DNA of 63,340 nucleotides from Paenibacillus thalictri (lineage in GTDB: Bacteria > Bacillota > Bacilli > Paenibacillales > NBRC-103111). The notes under the pieces are model-generated. The model was not told the DNA's origin. It saw only the letters and a list, made by a program, of their open reading frames with translations, and made no database searches. Position numbers and translations under genes: made by a program. Shown piece after piece: positions 60,427-63,340 of the stretch (position 1 is its first letter; every line of letters begins with the position of its first letter). The stretch lies in assembly GCF_004307995.1 (NCBI RefSeq), contig NZ_SIRE01000040.1, positions 1 through 63,340 on the forward strand. Reading direction: 5' to 3'.

Positions 60427-61029
60427 TTGACACTGCGTAAATGGTTTCATTTGTTTTGGACGACCTTATTGTTAGGAGGCGCGGCAGGGGGGATCACCGG
60501 CATTCTTTTATCGGCCGCGGACAAGGAATTTGCCATTTTAGGCGTTTCCGGTATGGGGTACAACGTAATGTGGATGATTATCGGGGGGGCAACAATTAGC
60601 GTATTAAGCCAAATGGGCTTTTTTGCATATTTAATCGTCCGGTTTATTGTAATGGGCATTATTCGCAATAAGTGGACCTGGGATTTCTTGCAGATTCTTT
60701 TTGTCCTTATTGCATTATTCGATTTGGTTTATTTGCGGTATACGAACTTCGCGCAAGGCGAGACCATCTGGGGGTATATGGTGCTGCCTCTGATCATGCT
60801 GATTGTCGCATTGGCGACTGCTTATTGGAAAGCCAAACTGACCAATAAGAATGGCTTTGTCCCGACTTTGTTTTTTATGCTGGCAGTTACTAGTATGGAG
60901 GCGGTTCCGGCATTAAAGCTTAACAGTTCGGCATCCACATTGTATATGTTGATCCCTTTGATCGTTTGCAATGCATGGCAGATTTTAATTTTACATAAAA
61001 TTTTGGCAGATAAAAAAGAGCCCGCATAG
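60427..61029 (+). CDS. kbaA: KinB-signalling pathway activation protein KbaA
   Basis: KbaA is a membrane protein needed for sporulation signalling through the kinase KinB in B. subtilis. The 200 residues contain six hydrophobic segments and match the family over LRKWFHLFWTTLLLGGAAGG and the glycine-rich second segment. I chose TTG 60427 because GGGAGGGT lies seven bases upstream; the earlier in-frame start sits before that site. Its last codons form part of the following terminator stem. Confidence 0.9.
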   Translation: MTLRKWFHLFWTTLLLGGAAGGITGILLSAADKEFAILGVSGMGYNVMWMIIGGATISVLSQMGFFAYLIVRFIVMGIIRNKWTWDFLQILFVLIALFDLVYLRYTNFAQGETIWGYMVLPLIMLIVALATAYWKAKLTNKNGFVPTLFFMLAVTSMEAVPALKLNSSASTLYMLIPLIVCNAWQILILHKILADKKEPA

Positions 61030-61039
61030 GCTCTTTTTT
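61012..61039. terminator. bidirectional terminator at the end of kbaA
   Basis: AAAAAAGAGCC and GGCTCTTTTTT form an eleven-base-pair stem around CGCATA. The left arm encodes the last residues of kbaA (KKEP), and the TAG stop begins the right arm. T runs on both sides let it also end the convergent pdaB. Confidence 0.9.
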
Positions 61040-61068
61040 GGAATTTGCCGTATGGCCTTTAACTTGCG

Positions 61069-61851
61069 TTAATGCTGCTTCAACGCTGCGTCCTCCATCG
61101 GAGGTTTATTGTCGACCTTGGATTGCTTCAACAATTCGCTAACGGAAACGAATTCGTATCCTTTGGAACGCAACTGGTCAATAATAACGGGAAGCGCTTC
61201 ATGGGTCTGCTTGGCCGAATCGCTGGCATGCAGCAGCACGATGTCGCCGGGATGCGCTTTGGTAACCACGCGGTTGATGATGGAGTCGGTACCTTTGTTC
61301 ATCCAGTCCATGGAATCGGTATCCCATTGAATAACCGTGTACCCGAGGTCGCCGGCGATTTGCAGTACCCTTTTGTCGAAATCGCCATTCGGCAGCCGGA
61401 TGAGATTGGGCTGCTTGCCTGTAACATCCTGCAGGATTTGATGAGCGGTTCGGATTTGGGTACGGATTTCATCGTCGTTTAAACTGCTGTAATTCTCATG
61501 TTTGTGTCCATGGCTGCCGATTTCGTATCCGGATGTGGACATTTTTTGGACAAGCGCGGAATGCGTGCTGGCCCACGGGGAAGAGAGAAAGAAGGTTGCT
61601 TTCTTTATGCCTTTATCCTCCAGCACTTTCAAGATGGGTTCGGTTCGAATGTCTCCCCAGCTAATATCAAAGGTGAGCGCGATGACTTTTCTTTCGGTTT
61701 GCACACTGTATACGGCGGTAGGATCGTTCTGGGAGAATACGGAGATATTGTCCTTTTCCGAGTATGCAATGCCTGCGGCAAACAACAAAGCGACGACAAT
61801 AATAAAGCCTTGCTTTAATTTCCTTCCGTTCATCACATAAAAAAAGTTCAC
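61069..61851 (-). CDS. pdaB: polysaccharide deacetylase family sporulation protein PdaB
   Basis: PdaB is required to keep the spore cortex stable. The 260 residues have a single N-terminal membrane segment (about 13-30) and a NodB-type deacetylase domain: ALTFDISWG (where the usual catalytic Asp-Asp is Asp-Ile), the metal-binding SHGHKHENYSS, and RLPNGDFD in place of the usual R-P-P. These changes are those of the PdaB subgroup, whose enzymatic activity has been doubted. The start is GTG; GGAGG lies 12 bases upstream, a long gap. Confidence 0.92.
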   Translation of the reverse strand: MNFFYVMNGRKLKQGFIIVVALLFAAGIAYSEKDNISVFSQNDPTAVYSVQTERKVIALTFDISWGDIRTEPILKVLEDKGIKKATFFLSSPWASTHSALVQKMSTSGYEIGSHGHKHENYSSLNDDEIRTQIRTAHQILQDVTGKQPNLIRLPNGDFDKRVLQIAGDLGYTVIQWDTDSMDWMNKGTDSIINRVVTKAHPGDIVLLHASDSAKQTHEALPVIIDQLRSKGYEFVSVSELLKQSKVDNKPPMEDAALKQH

Positions 61852-61978
61852 AGCTGCGGCGAGCCTCCTTTTTCAGCCTATCGGTTACCTTAAGGCTTGT
61901 TTAATAGTTTATTAATACCAATGTATGCTCGTACAATTGACTTATGCGTATCCTCAAAAAGACAGGAGATTTTTCAAA

Positions 61979-62590
61979 ATGACATGGCGACATATGGTCA
62001 CTCAACTTGGCCGAATGAAACATTATATCATTGCCAGCTGTGCTGTATTTTTTGTCGGTTTGGTGTTGGGATTTGGCTTTTCGGGCTCCTATCAGCACTT
62101 TATTGAAATGCAAATGAAAGCCCTGCAAGAGCTGGCCAAGTCGGCGGCGAGCAAATCGCATCCGCAAATGTCTTTGTTTTGGCTTATATTTTGGAATAAT
62201 GTATCCACGTCATTTAAGATCATCGGGTTAGGCGTATTTTTTGGTGTGCTGCCATTGTTCTTTTTACTTGCCAACGGGTTGCTCTTGGGGTATGTCGCTT
62301 CCGACCAAGCGAGCAAACAAAGCGTTATGCTTTTTATTAAAGGGATCTTACCGCATGGGGTCATCGAGATTCCGGCGATTATATTGGCCGCGGCGCTGGG
62401 CATCCGTTTGGGGGCCCTTGTGTTAAAAAGCTTTTTTCGTTTTTTTAATCCGGCAAAGGATCAGAGAACGGAAAAAGAGCTTCGCCCCTTTATTGCGTCC
62501 TTGGTGCCGTTTGGGCTGCTGCTCGTTGTTGCGCTGTTTGTTGCCGCGGTGATCGAAAGCACCATCACGTATTGGTTGGTCAAAATGTAA
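61979..62590 (+). CDS. SpoIIM-family (stage II sporulation protein M-like) membrane protein
   Basis: The 203 residues have five hydrophobic segments and the DUF95/SpoIIM signature: FWNNVSTSFKIIGLGVFFGVLP, a central LANGLLLGY, and LPHGVIEIPAIILAAALGIRLG. SpoIIM belongs to the SpoIID-M-P machine that thins septal peptidoglycan at engulfment. B. subtilis spoIIM is elsewhere in its genome, so this may be a paralogue; its partners are not adjacent. ATG 61979 follows CAGGAGA by nine bases. A role in sporulation is inferred from family and from the neighbouring spore genes. Confidence 0.82.
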   Translation: MTWRHMVTQLGRMKHYIIASCAVFFVGLVLGFGFSGSYQHFIEMQMKALQELAKSAASKSHPQMSLFWLIFWNNVSTSFKIIGLGVFFGVLPLFFLLANGLLLGYVASDQASKQSVMLFIKGILPHGVIEIPAIILAAALGIRLGALVLKSFFRFFNPAKDQRTEKELRPFIASLVPFGLLLVVALFVAAVIESTITYWLVKM

Positions 62591-62685
62591 AAATTTTGAA
62601 ACCACACTCATAAAAATTCCAAAATCTGAGCATAACAGTAAAGCAACCCGTACAATGAGCCAGACAGGAAGGGGAATTTACAGCA

Positions 62686-62904
62686 ATGCTCGGATTTTTG
62701 TTCAATGAACGCGAATGCAAGGAACTTGATTATGTTCTCCGGAAAGAGCTGGATGAAATGCTTTTTGACCTGAATGACAAGCGAATCGACATTGAGATCA
62801 AAACGGCGATTGAGTCGCGGTATAAAGTCATTTTCCGTATGTATGCAAGGCTTGCTTCTCCTAAGGAGATTTCAAGGTATGCCCGCAATAAAATGTATCA
62901 TTGA
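62686..62904 (+). CDS. small acidic/basic helical protein of unknown function
   Basis: I do not recognise this 72-residue protein. It is almost all helix-forming and rich in charged residues (ECKELDYVLRKELDEMLFDL then RYKVIFRMYARLASPKEISRYARNK), with no membrane segment, signal or cysteine motif. GGAAGGGG lies twelve bases before the ATG, and the codons look ordinary for this genome. It stands alone between the SpoIIM-family gene and the rRNA operon promoters. It could be a small DNA- or RNA-binding protein, but nothing shows this. Confidence 0.7.
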   Translation: MLGFLFNERECKELDYVLRKELDEMLFDLNDKRIDIEIKTAIESRYKVIFRMYARLASPKEISRYARNKMYH

Positions 62905-63044
62905 TTTCTTTAAAGAAAACTTGAATTGTGCCGAAGTGTTTCTCACGATGTTTCTCGCGTTCAAGCGAAAGTGCATTCTTAAGTTCAGGAATTGCTTTCG
63001 CTTCGCTGAAAACTTATAAATTCAATCTTGTAGTAAAAAATAGC

Positions 63045-63074
63045 TTGACGATAAATAGCTGGATATGTTATTTT
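63045..63074 (+). promoter_or_regulatory. rRNA operon promoter P1
   Basis: TTGACG (63045-63050), an 18-base spacer and TATTTT (63069-63074) form the upstream promoter. A+T-rich sequence just before it could act as an UP element. Confidence 0.6.
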
Positions 63075-63141
63075 ATTAATCGTCGCTTTTGAAGTCCACA
63101 AATGATGTCGAAAGCGCAAAAAAAGAAATTAAAAATAAAGC

Positions 63142-63171
63142 TTGCAATCAACTGCTTGTCTGTGGTATATT
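63142..63171 (+). promoter_or_regulatory. rRNA operon promoter P2
   Basis: TTGCAA (63142-63147), an 18-base spacer and TATATT (63166-63171) form a second promoter about 97 bases after P1. Tandem promoters are usual for Bacillales rRNA operons. The start would be near 63178. Confidence 0.65.
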
Positions 63172-63216
63172 AAAAAAGTCGCCGCTAAAAACGACGGCAA
63201 GAAATGACAAGTGAAT

Positions 63217-63229
63217 TGCTCTTTGAAAA
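63217..63229 (+). promoter_or_regulatory. boxA antitermination site of the rRNA leader
   Basis: TGCTCTTTGAAAA is the boxA element bound by NusB-NusE in nascent rRNA leaders. It is followed by CTGAACAACGAGTG, common in Bacillales rRNA leaders. It lies about 40 bases after the P2 start and 64 before 16S. Confidence 0.85.
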
Positions 63230-63292
63230 CTGAACAACGAGTGAATGTAAAACAAGCAAGTCAGCAATGAATTGAGCTATATTAAACAAACC

Positions 63293-63340
63293 TTAATGGA
63301 GAGTTTGATCCTGGCTCAGGACGAACGCTGGCGGCGTGCC
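63293..63340 (+). rRNA. rrs: 16S ribosomal RNA, 5' end only
   Basis: The segment TTAATGGAGAGTTTGATCCT followed by GGCTCAGGACGAACGCTGGC is the universal start of bacterial 16S rRNA. Only the first 48 bases fall in the window. The genus cannot be judged from this part. Confidence 0.97.

Noticed and set aside
62774..63019. Open frame overlapping and following the 72-residue gene
   Set aside because: It is in another frame, lacks a ribosome site, and its second half is A+T-rich sequence leading to the rRNA promoters.
62920..63020. TTTCTCGC / GCGAAA and GCTTTCGC / GCTGAAAAC segments as further copies of the hairpin family
   Set aside because: Pairing is poor and there is no AGGAGG after them, so the likeness to the copies before rplJ, rpsZ and rpmJ is too weak to claim.

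Overview
The window is a stretch of chromosome from an endospore-forming member of the Bacillota, order Bacillales, most likely Paenibacillaceae or a close relative. This rests on the conserved Bacillales gene order (ctsR-mcsA-mcsB-clpC, rpoB-rpoC, the S10/spc/alpha ribosomal cluster), the sporulation genes (sigH, cwlD, gerD, kbaA, pdaB and a spoIIM-family gene), strong AGGAGG ribosome binding sites with frequent GTG and TTG starts, and moderate G+C by eye. The genus is an inference. The window starts ten bases before a 5S rRNA and ends 48 bases into a 16S rRNA on the same strand, so it is the whole interval between two co-directional rRNA operons, as is usual near the replication origin. Nearly all genes run with the rRNA. 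I saw no mobile element, prophage or CRISPR array.

Region 1 (1-4200): the 5S rRNA and its terminator, then a minus-strand two-gene ABC importer (a fused double permease and an ATPase with an extra C-terminal domain). It is read from a promoter at about 3950 through a 450-base leader that holds a clear M-box (magnesium) riboswitch, a terminator, a second structured element of unknown class and a second terminator. This is the only clearly accessory locus and the most unusual part of the window. Region 2 (4090-8910): the CtsR-controlled ctsR-mcsA-mcsB-clpC protein-quality operon, with its operator visible. Region 3 (9000-21270): radA, disA (c-di-AMP), pssA, a PIN/TRAM membrane protein, ispD-ispF, gltX, a cysteine T-box driving cysE-cysS-mrnC-rlmB-rae1, then sigH.

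Region 4 (21350-38070): rpmG-secE-nusG, rplK-rplA, rplJ-rplL behind an L10 leader, a methyltransferase gene, rpoB-rpoC behind a long leader, rplGB, rpsL-rpsG-fusA-tuf. Region 5 (38100-55420): the S10, spc and alpha clusters from rpsJ to rplQ with secY, adk, map, a KOW protein and infA, then truA and an L13-leader-controlled rplM-rpsI pair. The ecfA1-ecfA2-ecfT genes that sit between rplQ and truA in Bacillus subtilis are absent here. Region 6 (55430-62910): a sulfate-assimilation pair (cysH-sat) between rpsI and the spore gene cluster, then cwlD, salA/mrp, gerD, kbaA, pdaB, a SpoIIM-family gene and a 72-residue protein I do not recognise. Region 7 (62905-63340): tandem rRNA promoters, a boxA and the start of 16S rRNA.

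Most of the window makes or controls the transcription and translation machinery. Several autogenous or metabolite-sensing leaders can be seen (M-box, cysteine T-box, L10 and L13 leaders, a terminator-like hairpin before rpoB). A family of small GCAAA-type hairpins placed just before AGGAGG sites of ribosomal protein genes is also notable.
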